Below, piece by piece: positions 11,405 to 22,525 of a stretch of 64,000 nt of DNA; the first letter of the stretch is position 1; each line of letters opens with the position of its first letter. Below the pieces are notes generated by a model. It ran no database searches. It worked only from the letters and a program-made list of their open reading frames with translations, and had not been told where the DNA came from. The stretch is from positions 124,001 to 188,000 of the forward strand of contig JAMSLZ010000004.1 of NCBI GenBank assembly GCA_026027325.1. The letters are read 5' to 3'. A program made the position numbers and the translations under genes. This DNA is from Actinomucor elegans (taxonomy: Eukaryota > Mucoromycota > Mucoromycetes > Mucorales > Mucoraceae).

Positions 11405-12078
11405 GTTGTAAAGTTGATTAACTTTTGTGGATGCCAAATGGAACAGCTTTTAAATTGACTGCAATACGGTACTTGAATCATTCATATCTGTGATTGGATG
11501 ACGTTATTTAAATAATTTATGCTGCTGCAATCACTCGAGTCAAAACTTTTTTTTCCATTTACTTTCATTCAAGCACAACTGTTAGATTTTTTTTTTTTAG
11601 GATTCTTTCTTTAAAATTTAGACATGAATAGCTACTCAAAAGAGGTTAATTTTATCTAATAAGTATTCAGTTTGCTCCTCATACAGACCAATAATCTATT
11701 TTTTCCAAAATCTGAGAGCTCTATTTCTCTCGGAGATATTGTTAGTAATATCGTTAAGCGGCATTAGTAAACTATGCTAAAGAAAAAAAGAGGGATATGA
11801 AGAAGAGATAGTTTACATTTTATTTTGTTTTCTTTAAAAAAAAACTGTATTTTCACTTATTGTGCATGACTGTATTAGCTATGATTGCGTGTTTGAAAAC
11901 TGGAATAAAGCCATTGCCGTCATATATATATATATATTGTGAGCCGTAGGTAAAGGATACGATTGTGTAGGTATATCAATATAAGATTGCCTGTTTAATA
12001 TAATTTGTTTCATTTTTTATTTCAGGAAGATATATGCTGTCAAATTTACGCGTGTTTGGTTATATAAGTTGGCGAAGC
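11405..12078. other. Spacer, no gene recognised
   Basis: AT-rich, T- and A-runs and an (AT)n tract at about 11922-11937. It holds the promoter of the DNAJC8-like gene and the 3' end of the upstream membrane-protein gene. Confidence 0.5.
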
Positions 12079-13266
12079 TTATAAATGGGGTAGCCAATTT
12101 GCGCTACTTGGATATTTTTGTTCGGTTGTAGCATTCAAGCAAGAGTAAACTACAAGTGTAATCGATAAACCTAGTGGAGCCAACATTGGAAGGAAGACTA
12201 TTAAAAGAAATACGATAGCTGGTACTTTACGATCTAGGTGGTACAGTCGGTTTTCCAAGTATTCCCATAATACCCAACCCAAGCATCCCAGCACCACGAC
12301 AAATACTGAAACTGTGCTTAGAATCAATAACAATGTGTTATTTCTGTTGATGTAAATCAATAAAGAGGCGATTAAAAATATTGGTATAGATAGGAGAACA
12401 CCTAGTAATATACGTGAAGAACGATGTCGAAAAACCCGGTAAACACACAAGCGCAGTTTTAGAAATAACAATGTTCTATTGATATTTTGATAGGTTATCA
12501 CTTCGTTTTTAGGTATACATACAATAGGTTTAACATGATAGGCTGGCCTGAACGATACATTAATTACAGTGCATAGTAGCATATAACTTGTATACATCGA
12601 TAAAACGTCCATTGTGTGTACTGATTCTACATTTTGTAAGCGCATACAGGATATCAATATTGTTGAAGTACACTGCAAGACACCAAATAAGCAACCCATA
12701 TGGCTTTTTATAGAAAAAATTTTGTCCAAGTCAGGATCACTAATATAATTTTCATTTGGTAGAGTCTGTAGATTAAGGTCTTGCCATTCCATGATTTTTT
12801 CCGGCCAGTATTGCGGAATCCATATAATTGATTCTACTTCAGTGCTGTATTTATAATCTTCAGCAGCAAGGAGCCTTTTGTTTAATTTGTCATTGTTGGT
12901 TTGATCATTACCGATGGTTATAATGTATTCTTTTCCGCTATCGTACCGCACATTTCCGCCGGAGAGACCATAGCCGGTGTAATATGTTGCAGAGGACAAT
13001 AAGCGGATATATTTGTATGGAAAACCCAAACACATGCCTCTTATTAAATCACGTAGAGCTCTTCCAGCATCACTAACAATACCTATAGGGCAGATTAGCA
13101 GCATCGCCAACCCATGTCCATAAACGCTCCAACTGGGAGTACCAATATTGTATCCACTTTTTTCCTTCTTCCATTGCTCGTTTATGCCAAGTAGCACAAT
13201 AGTAACAAGATTGGAGATAATCGTAGTTAGCAATGTAGCGACATTTCTTTCATATGCTATATCCAT
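12079..13266 (-). CDS. Orphan multi-pass membrane protein
   Basis: Single-exon frame of 395 residues from the ATG at 13266 (MDIAYERNVATLLTTII). I do not recognise a family. Hydrophobic segments likely to span the membrane lie near residues 10-28, 45-65 (less certain), 205-225 (MGCLFGVLQCTSTILISCM), 235-255 (YTSYMLLCTVINVSF), 300-320 (LLGVLLSIPIFLIASLLIYI), 325-345 (LSTVSVFVVVLGCLGWVLW) and 360-385 (VFLLIVFLPMLAPLGLSITL). Between the second and third is a soluble loop of about 130 residues rich in Tyr and Trp (WIPQYWPEKIMEWQDLNLQ). The open frame starts upstream at a TTG; the first ATG is used. Location and role unknown; no signal peptide is obvious. Confidence 0.65.
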   Translation of the reverse strand: MDIAYERNVATLLTTIISNLVTIVLLGINEQWKKEKSGYNIGTPSWSVYGHGLAMLLICPIGIVSDAGRALRDLIRGMCLGFPYKYIRLLSSATYYTGYGLSGGNVRYDSGKEYIITIGNDQTNNDKLNKRLLAAEDYKYSTEVESIIWIPQYWPEKIMEWQDLNLQTLPNENYISDPDLDKIFSIKSHMGCLFGVLQCTSTILISCMRLQNVESVHTMDVLSMYTSYMLLCTVINVSFRPAYHVKPIVCIPKNEVITYQNINRTLLFLKLRLCVYRVFRHRSSRILLGVLLSIPIFLIASLLIYINRNNTLLLILSTVSVFVVVLGCLGWVLWEYLENRLYHLDRKVPAIVFLLIVFLPMLAPLGLSITLVVYSCLNATTEQKYPSSANWLPHL

Positions 13267-16200
13267 GTTGTATGTAATGATAATAAAAGGAAGAACCAAC
13301 AACAACAGTTGCTTATATATATACTTAGATTATGAGCCACACAGGATAAAGGGCTAGTTTTGATTACTTTGTTTTCAAGAACATCTTTTTTTGCTGCACT
13401 TTTCATTGATCTAACGGCATGGCTTTACTTGAATAATATTATGGCTGTAGACAATGGAAGTAGCCTGCATTTAATTAACACAAAACATTCTGACTAACTG
13501 TATACTTGAGATTGGAGTGTATTCAAAAGATCTGGCAAGGCTTATATTGTTTGTATATTCATTACTTGTATTACAACATGCTGGGCTGTTAACTAGAAGA
13601 GAGTAATATACAGAGCATATACACAAAAAGAAACCGATAATTATTTAGTTAAATGGTATAATACAAGTGGATAACTCATCAATAATGCGATTCAAGCAAA
13701 TAGATGCATAATCGTCATTTGACAAGGATAAGTATGATTTCGGTTATATTATAGAGATTGACAGGTTTCATGAAACGCTTAAGAGTACTGTAAATTTGTA
13801 ACAAATAAATAAGAATGGGCCATCTATTCATTATTGAATTGTGCGTCAGCTATATCCAGCAGGTCAACAGTTTCGTCTCTCCTATTACAGCATAATACTT
13901 TTTAAATCACCCTCTGAATATATCGTATATAGTGTATAATTAGATATCTTTCTTTTTTTCTTCAATTAATCCAAAAAGTCATGTATTTTGTTACTTCGTG
14001 TTCGCTTGAGACCAAAATCATCCCTTTCTCCACCTGGGCCTTCCATCGGCAAAAAGTGCCATCATGGAATATAAAGTTCTGGTCATGTTCTCGTGTGAGT
14101 TTATAGAGCTAGAGGAGGAGTTTATTTTTTTCCATGTTCAACCAATGGACCCAAATATTCAACCCACAAACCGTTCCGTAACATCATAATAGAACCCGAT
14201 CTAAAATCGAAGGTAAGCAATCAAAAAAATAGAGGTGCTTAACAGATCCATAGGGCCTAAAGCTCGTTTTCTTATATGCATTCGTGATAACTTGTTTTGC
14301 TTATTGCTATAGCCAACGCTAAATAGTGAGTTCTCTACAGATCATAAAGATTTCTTCGAATCATATACTCCAGTAAACGCATGTTTTAAGGAGCAAGTGC
14401 TTTGAGTATGCCTTAATGAGGCTGAATAGTTTACAACCATATTCACAGTACTTCGTTATTATACCACTAATAAGTGAAGTCAGAGTATCAAGTTCTTTTG
14501 AAGTTTCCGCTTGTTTCTACTTAGTCTCAATAGCTAAAGCTTGAGTGAAACCATCGTGTTCTTTTCCTTTTTTTTTTTTCGTTTTTTCATGATATCTGGA
14601 AGTGCAATAGTTGAATGTGAATTTCATAGGCATCAGTATATTCTAAAACCGGAGTATGATTCTAATTCGATTTTGAAATGAAATCAATGGAATAATTTAC
14701 CATTGGAACAATAAGGAGAAAAATGTATGCAATTGAGTAAATTAGTATAATCCAAGTTTGCACAAAGATTAGTATACAAAGATGTTCTAATCAAGCATTT
14801 CTTAAACTATAGCTGCCATATTTCCTCCAATATTATCAAATATAACTAGCCTTTTGATAATAATTCATAATATATTATATAGTATGAGCTATATACCTTT
14901 AACTTATACATTTCTGATTATTAACTATTACTTGGTCCACATATTATGGATCATGAACCTTTATCCTTAATACATGTCCAATGATTGCGTATGTAAATGT
15001 TTTAAGTGAATTAATTCCCTAAAGGGAATCAACAGTATATTGTTTTGACACTCAAAGGCACCATCAAGATATAAGGAGCGTAATTAATGATGTGAGTTAA
15101 AAAATACGCATGATAAGCCCCAACATGGGACTGATGGGTATAAAAGAGGTATTTTTTTTAACCTAAAGACTTCTTCATCTTAATAAAAGCGCTTGCCAGG
15201 CCTCTTTCTCTGTCATTATAAAACATCCATCTATCATAATGACAAAGTAAAACAGTAATTGAGGTTTCGCTCACCAGATGGTTCCCTAAAACAGTCCTCC
15301 AAACTTGGTCTACGATTCCACCGCAATACTGACATACTATACATATACCTCCTTTTTGTTTCCAGTTATGTATACCAGCTGGTAGTGATTATCCTTGACT
15401 ATTAGGTGTTATCTCTAGTCCTTTCAGTGATGCAGCTCAATCCGCCTTGAAGAACAATAATATCATTAGTCAAGTGCATCGAAAGTCTATCCTGGAGACT
15501 ACATCTATCAAGTGTACCAATGTCCTCTTTCACATTACAAAGAAGCCTTGATGTGCGTTCTGGAAATCCAAGGTCAACTTTAAAACCAAAAACATATGGT
15601 ACAATATAATTAATAATAAAGCCAATACCAATATGCGGATGCACTCTATACTGTCAGACGAATTAGAATCTGCTCTTTTCCAAATCTGTTCGTCCATCAT
15701 CTTCATTCATCATACCATATATTAGATACCTGTCAAATAAGGAACCATGTTCCTACTTTCAATTTCCCTTTAGATTAGATTTTTCAAATCTAATCCAGGA
15801 TATCCAGTATTGGATATCTACCACTGTAAACAGCTCATTATCTCATTCATTCTGTTACTTTATTAAGCAGCTAGTATATCTATTCACAATAAACAGTGAG
15901 AAGCTTCCATTGAACAAGCTTAACCAATTTATAAAAGTGAACTAAAAAGATAATTACTTTGCAGAGATAAGCTTTAGCGTATATAATTCAAGATGCTTGT
16001 AATAATATGCTCGCAAATGGCTCATAAAGCTTTTAAAAGCACCTCATGTATGTTTGCTTCAAGTCAAATTTACTTATTACTTTAGACCCATTTTTTTTTC
16101 AAATTATATGCGAATAATTTCTGAAAATACGTAGACAACTTTAACCTTTAAAAATGGGGATTAGGTATCTATATTACCTTTTTTTTTTTACAGTAGAAAA

Positions 16201-16792
16201 AAAAAAAAGTTAGTAATCTTTTATTGGACAGCTGTGAATAAATTATATGAGTTAAACTTGTAGCCCAGATCCAATTAATGACCCTGATTCGTTTTTAATT
16301 AAAACCCCTCTGGTCCGTTTCAGATTCGCTCTTTGGGATTTGGAAGCTCAACGCGCTTTCATATAGTAAAAACGTGCTAATTGATACAAGGTCATTTAAT
16401 GGAGTTTGTACATATTTTAATTGTGCATCGAATGTTGCAAAAATTACGTCAACTTTAATATCAAAAAGTTTGGTTTCTTACAAGATCCTTTACGATTCCT
16501 TATGAATAACAAGCTCTCTCCAGCAATTACAAGACCTATAATCGTGACCGTTATTGTGAGCGTGGAGTATTTAACTGCAAAATTTTTTCCCAAACCTCTC
16601 TTTTCCTTTTCCCTTTGTCTGTTTTCAATAGAATCTTGTTAACGTAGAAAAAGAGACTCATCTGGTCGCAATCTATATACTTTTTCTCTTTTCAAAACAT
16701 ATACTATATATTGAAACCAACCTTTTTTATTCTCCCCTTTTCTTTAATACTGTATATACTGCACATATCAACCACTTTATATATAACTTCCC
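13267..16792. other. Long spacer, possible decayed gene fragments only
   Basis: 3.5 kb of AT-rich sequence between divergent genes. Islands with higher G+C and short protein-like frames lie at about 13990-14110 and 15239-15560 but are broken by stops. The last 60 bases are pyrimidine-rich and hold the promoter of the PNUTS-like gene. Confidence 0.5.
15239..15551 (+). pseudogene. Possible small gene or gene relic
   Basis: A TATAAAA (15217-15223) precedes an ATG at 15239. A GT-AG intron from 15247 to 15427 (GTAAAAC ... TCCTTTCAG) would join MTN to DAAQSALKNNNIISQVHR, continuing to a stop at 15549-15551 for about 44 residues. The composition is more protein-like than the surroundings and the first part vaguely recalls the N terminus of phosphatidylethanolamine-binding proteins, but nothing confirms that. 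The TATA is too close to the ATG for a normal promoter. Low confidence; may be chance. Confidence 0.2.
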
Positions 16793-19763
16793 ATGTCTAG
16801 CGGCACAAATGGTAAGCTCTATTTTCTTAATTCATTGAAAAATATACACTTGTTTCCAAATCAAGGGCCTAAACATGTCGGCTACGGCATTTTATTGAAC
16901 TCTCTTACTTTCTCTCCCTCTTTTCTTGTAAAACAAAAGAAAAAACCTGCTTAAATTCAGTGAAACCAAGTGAATTACTTGTAAGAAACACCAAGTGTAT
17001 GATAAAGCTTTATTGTATGCTTTCTGTTTGATTATGCTATTATCTTTTTTTCAATTTTCACCTGATGAAATCCTAAATCTAAATAACCTGATTAAGAGAA
17101 ACAGCCGCTACATATACTGTTATCAAACAATCTTTCAAAAAGCTGTATACAAGCACACCAAACCAAAGAAAAAGAGGGAAGAAACGAGAATGAAATACGT
17201 GTTTTATTTTTTAAACTTGCATTACGTTAAATGATAAAAAGACTTATATTGGTTTACTTCAGCAGAAATGAATCCGATAAATGGTGTGAAACCAATGGCA
17301 GATGTAATAGGTGCGTGAGGGTTTTAACCAGCTATACATGTTTGTGCGCACTTTCATGCGTCCATCGTAAATGATTCTTATTACCATTGGTATTAACGCG
17401 ACTTTATATTATAGAAACTTCAGTGATTGAATCAAATCAACAAGGTAAAATATATATATATAAACCATTTATTGAACCATTCTAACGCCTCTTAGTCACA
17501 ACGATGTTAAAAGAAGGTCTCAAATCCATTATTGAATTTCAGGATTATCTTGGTTTATTAACCAAGATGAATGAATTTCAACCAATTTATCTTGAACCTC
17601 TTATGAAAACCGTTGATCCAGAAATTTTGAACAAGTGAGTTGCTTCTCCTACCTGCTATGACCCGTACTTATTATCTTGAATAGCATTGGAAAATCGCAA
17701 GAGTTTGGCAAAGTATTAAAACAAATATTGGAACAAGCTGCCAATGCTTGGTCTGAAGAATCATTACTGGCTATACTCAAGGTATGCCTATACACCTTTC
17801 AATCAGAAACATGACTGATAATCTCGTTTTTGTAGGCGTTAGAGTACATTCCTTTTGATGTAGATGTTTTAATTAAAAACAGTCTGGGTTTTGGAGTTAA
17901 AGATGTTAAAAAGACTGCAATTACTAAAGCCAACGCGCAACTTGTCAGTATTACAAGCACTATTATTGATAAATGGAAAAATTTACATAAAAGAACTACT
18001 CTCAATGCTAATGGAAAACGTGATAGTCCTGATAGATGTAAGTCTACCTTATCAGTAGTTGTAAAGATACTGACACGCGCCTTTTTTTTTTTTTTTTTTT
18101 TTATAAATATCAGCATCCGATTCTCCGCCTTCTTTATCACCAACAGGCCCTGAACCTGCAAAGAAACCTTTCAGACTTGCTATTCAAAAAGATCCTCCAG
18201 CAAGACCTAGAGCAATTGCTGATCCAAACTTCTTCTCTTCTCTAAGAGAAACCAAAAAATATCCAAGTACTCGTCCTATTTATCATGTGGACCGAATCCT
18301 TGAAGATCTTAATACTAAAACTGATAAGACTGAGAAAGGCACTGCTGCTAGTATGCTAAATGCAGGCCCATCTTATCCAAACGCACTTCATTCCAGTACT
18401 CCTACTACTCCAGCTGTTGAAGAAGCTGCTATCACATCTGTCAATCCTTCTTCCAGTAATAGAAGAAGGGTTCGATTCAAGGACAATTTGGTTGAAATTA
18501 GAGAGTATGAGAAAAACCCTGAGGAGTGGAGAAGTTTTGTAAGTAACAGACGGCCAAGGCACTTCTTTTACCAAGTTTGACTGATGTTTTTGGCCCATGT
18601 AGGATGAAATCGATGATAAAGGAAACCCCCTTGATATTAATGCTAATAAATCACCTAATCGCATACCTCAAATCGCCTGGTATCCACCTCAAGAAGTCAA
18701 GTTTGACATTGAAGCCAATCAAAATTTGGTTTTACCTAAAGCTATCCGCAGTCCAGAGGCAGTAGCTCAAGAAAAACGTGAAAAAACAGCTTTAGCTGCT
18801 ATCTATACTAGCCCACAACATATCCCTCCTTCACCAGCAGAGCCAGACGAGGTGCCGAATCCTAATGCAGATGGTACAGTGCCTCAGATTCCATTGGTGG
18901 ACACAGAATATCCTGTAATTACTCCCAGTGATCCATCACCACCCCCACCTAAAGTTGTAAATCAAAATATGATGACACCTGAAAACCTTAGTGCAGCTGC
19001 TGCCATAGCTGCTGCCATTTTACCTCAGCATCAGCAACAAGCCTATACTCAATCCACTTTGACCCCACCTTCTCTGCCTACACCAACAGCTTCAAACTAT
19101 TACACACCTCCTCATACCTCGGCCTATACTCATCGTGTATCAGCGCCCGCACCCACACCTACACCCGCGCCCGCACCAACTGCCATTCCTACAGCGCCTG
19201 CTGCACAGCCTGGTCTCTCAAATCAAACAGTGGAAGCTATGCTCAAGAATAATCCTGGGTAAGTCATGTTGAATTCGCCTAGCCTTATGCATTGACTTAT
19301 ATATTTTTTTTCGATCTAGCATTATGCAATCCTTGAAACAATTGTCCTTTTTAGCCGCAGGCAATGGCTTGAGCACCACTCAATATCATCCAGAGCCTCA
19401 GCCTCAACCTCAAGTAAACTATCAGCAACCGTATATGCAACAGCAATACCAACCACCGGCACAGAATGTATGTATAGCAATTTCTATTTTGTCAACATGT
19501 AATATTTATTTCTTTTTTTTTTCTTCTAGGATTGGAATCGAGGAAATCTAAATAGAAATAACGAACCAAAACGTGGTCGTAAAAGTGGAAAGGGTCCTAA
19601 AGGTGGCCAAGGAAATATTGGACGCGGTCGTGGTCGTGGAGGAAACATCGGAGGCGGCGGTCCTATTCGATCATATGAAAATCGAAACTCTACGCGTTGT
19701 AGCTTTTTCCGGTCTCCTGAAGGTTGCCGTAACGGCGATCAGTGTCACTTTAGTCACGAATAA
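16793..19763 (+). CDS. PNUTS (PPP1R10) homologue: TFIIS-N domain, PP1-binding motif, RGG box and CCCH zinc finger
   Basis: Ten exons: 16793-16811, 17263-17310, 17415-17444, 17496-17634, 17685-17781, 17836-18037, 18114-18538, 18603-19258, 19320-19467, 19530-19763; all junctions GT-AG and in phase, 665 residues. After a short start comes a TFIIS N-terminal/LW-like helical domain (about 35-180: LKSIIEFQDYLGLLTKMNEF, SQEFGKVLKQILEQA, LLAILKALEYIPFD, TIIDKWKNLHKR). Around residue 300 a basic RRRVRFKDN contains RVRF, a PP1-docking RVxF motif. A long Pro/Ala/Gln-rich region follows (390-590), then an RGG stretch (GRGRGRGGNIGGGG) and a C-terminal zinc finger C-x8-C-x5-C-x3-H (RCSFFRSPEGCRNGDQCHFS). 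This is the domain order of animal PNUTS, which anchors PP1 to the RNA polymerase II termination machinery. Intron 1 is 451 nt, much longer than the rest; the second acceptor is a CAGCAG pair (17262 or 17265). Confidence 0.87.
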
Positions 19764-20895
19764 TGAAACGGCCTACTAGCCCGACATTATTAATGCTTGT
19801 TATATACTCTAGAAACATACTTTTTAACTCCCTCACCCAACGAATACGCACCTCACAACTTCACATAATGTAACACTATTAACGAAAAGTAACATTGAAT
19901 TATTGTAGGTCATTATCTTGCATTTTCTCTACCAAAACCACTCCCCCTCCCCCTCTCCCCCCCTTTACCCACCTCTTTTTTATTGTTACGTTCTGTACTT
20001 TATATAACAGAAGTAACTGCACGATAATAAAATGTTATATGATCTGCATATCAAAATATTTGATAATCAATTTGCTATTATTAACTTAAATGTGGCAGGA
20101 AAAGAACATCAATACTGTGTGTAGTTGACTAATAGTAGCTATTTAGCAATAATAAAGCTGCTTTATTGTTTTTAAATAGTTGAGAGTTCATGGGATACAG
20201 TAATTTATTTGTAACATGTACAATTGATCCGAAACAATGGGTAGATTGTGATTAATCGAGAGATCCATTGTATATTAGGTCTAATAGATTAACTGAAATG
20301 TATGTCATTTACAGGTCAGGTATTGAAGTATAAAATACGCTAATTGTATTGTAGCTAAGCAATGTTCCTAGCAGATTTTATAGCTCTTTCTGAATCAATA
20401 TTATTTGCCAGATGTAATATTAAAACGAGATCCATGAAAAGATCTATTGATTATTAGCCAAAATTATAAAGGTGCATCATTTACAGATCAATACTGAGTA
20501 ATCTTATACGGCAACTGTGCTGTAGTTAAATAGTAGCTTTGATAAATTTAGTAATTTGCTTTAATCAAAAAGAGTTAATCAAATGTGACATTTGAGCGAA
20601 ATCGATCGAGAGATCTGGGCTAATTGCAGCAAAACTAATTAAAGCACGTATAAACCTTTACATGATCTTTTTACTGATCAAAAGTGTAAACTTTACAAAT
20701 ACAGTTATTATACTGTTTGCAGAGCAGTAATTCTAAGGTGGTTTATTATTGATACATATCAAGTATTAAAATGCAGTAGTAGTATAATTATTATTGTGTC
20801 TAATTATGAGAATATTAGGGTCTATGTAATGTAATGTAATATGATCACCATGGCTATGTGTACCTTGGATAAACTATCTATCTCAAATAGATAGA
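19764..20895. other. Spacer between convergent genes, mostly repeats
   Basis: A C-rich stretch at about 19930-19970 (CCACTCCCCCTCCCCCTCTC) is followed by repeat array 20100-20645 and a short GTAATGTAATGTAAT run near 20828. No gene seen. Confidence 0.5.
20100..20645 (+). repeat. Degenerate array of about three dispersed-repeat units
   Basis: Core-like segments at about 20225 (ATTGATCCGAAAC ... AATCGAGAGATCC), 20412 (CAGATGTAATATTAAAACGA) and 20583 (ATGTGACATTTGAGCGAAAT then CGATCGAGAGATCT). GTTAAATAGTAGCTTTGATA (20525) is another shared segment, also seen near 31250 and 37140. Confidence 0.6.
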
Positions 20896-22525
20896 TTAAA
20901 CCTTGATCAATGGATTCCAGCCTGCTCTCATAACACGCAGAGCTAGACAAAGCAAACCACCCACAACCATCAATAGACCACTCCATACAGCGGCATACAC
21001 GTAGTTTGGAGGTGTTGTACGATTGATAATGGCAGAAGCAATGGGTGTACCAAACAAGTAACCAAATGTGTTTGTAAAGTATAGCAAGCCATTAGCAGCT
21101 GCAATATTATCATATCCAGCAACTTGTGGCATCGATGCAGGGAAGAGGGTGAGATGACCGCCACCAAAGAAACCATACAAAACAGCAAATACCCAAATGG
21201 CGGCCTCAGTGCGAGCATTGGTCCAGATAGCAAGACTCATGATACCTGCTAGAAAAGTACAAACGAACAGACCATTGATACGACCAATGCGATCACTGGT
21301 GAATCCGTTGGCTAATTTTGAGACTGCATTGATTGCAGACATGATAGCAGACAAGTTGGTGCCAACCCAGGGATTCAAATTCAAGAATCTTGCATATGCT
21401 ATATCAGAAAGTCAATATAATGGATAAATAAATAGAGGCATATATATATATATATATACTTTACAAGGCAAGAGGAAAGAAGGCACTAAGTAACCAAATG
21501 TTGTGACAAATCCAACCGCCAACATGATATTGAATTGCGAGTTTTTGAGCAGCTCTTTTTGCTTAGTAAACATCTCACGTAAACCTTCGTTATTTGCATC
21601 CTGCTTTGATTGCTTTGCCAACTGAGCAGGGGATTGTTTAACCAGAATAGTGGCCAAAGCCAAGAAAAAGAAGCAAATGAATCCTGCAATACGAAGTGCC
21701 CAACGATAGCCTAAGCTGAGAATAGCAGCCTGGCAGATGTTGGAGATAATAAGACCGCCAACACCTGATCCGCACATTGTGAGACCAACAGCGGATCCAC
21801 GACGACTAGAAAACCATTCTTGAGGAGCACCGATACAAGGAAACCAGACAAATGAAGCTCCAAGGCCAAACATAACACCTTGGGTCAAATACAAGTGCCA
21901 GATCTAAAAAAAAAAAAAAAAAAAAAAATGCGTTCATGAGCACTGAGTTACTTTTTGCGGTGGGGTGTTTTTTTTGTCCTACCTGATGGCTGATGCTTGC
22001 TAACATCAAGGCAAGGGGACACAAGATGGTAGCGATGGCCAACATTTTAGTGTACCCCAACTTTCGAACAACCCATTCATTTACAGGCCCAAGCCAGAAA
22101 TACAAGGCAATACATATAGAGCCAATCCACGACAATTGATTCATTTGACCAACATATACATTCTCATTGTAATTACGCAAAAATAAGCCCCAAGAATAAT
22201 TGACACCGTATCTGTTCAATAAGCAGGTTAATGCACTTGTTTTTATCTTGAAATAATTCTGATTCATCTTACATAGCAAACATGCCCTGCGTTAAGAAAG
22301 ACATACAATGAGTTATTAAAATGGCATTTTGGTAGCTTCTCTTGATTTACTTACACAAAAAGAACCAAAAACAACCATCCACGCAGCTCTACCGCCATCG
22401 GGTGCATCTATCACACCAACTTCTCCCAGTTTGCTTTCTGAAGGCAACGTAGAAACAGCTTCTACACCAATCTCTTCCTTATGAAGACTATTTTGATCTT
22501 TTTGCACTTCTATTTTTTCTGTCAT
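20896..22525 (-). CDS. MFS transporter, monocarboxylate-porter (MCT/MCH) family
   Basis: Exons 22525-22355, 22286-22273 (14-nt microexon), 22211-21983, 21903-21465, 21398-20896; 451 residues, all phases match. A hydrophilic N tail of about 40 residues precedes the family signature APDGGRAAWMVVFGSFC at the start of TM1, then GVNYSWGLFLRNY. Twelve hydrophobic segments follow, with GVMFGLGASFVWFPCIGAPQ, RRGSAVGLTMCGSGVGGLII and, in the second half, NGFTSDRIGRINGLF (MFS loop). Members move monocarboxylates or similar small solutes with protons across membranes; in fungi substrates vary (MCH proteins, riboflavin), so none is assigned. The last intron uses GTAAAG at 21464; the nearby GTATAT would break the frame. 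Confidence 0.88.

Noticed and set aside
14020..14060. Short PPGP-containing string resembling the proline-rich hinge of cytochrome P450
   Set aside because: Only a dozen residues, frame closes on both sides and the following sequence gives no helix or haem motif.
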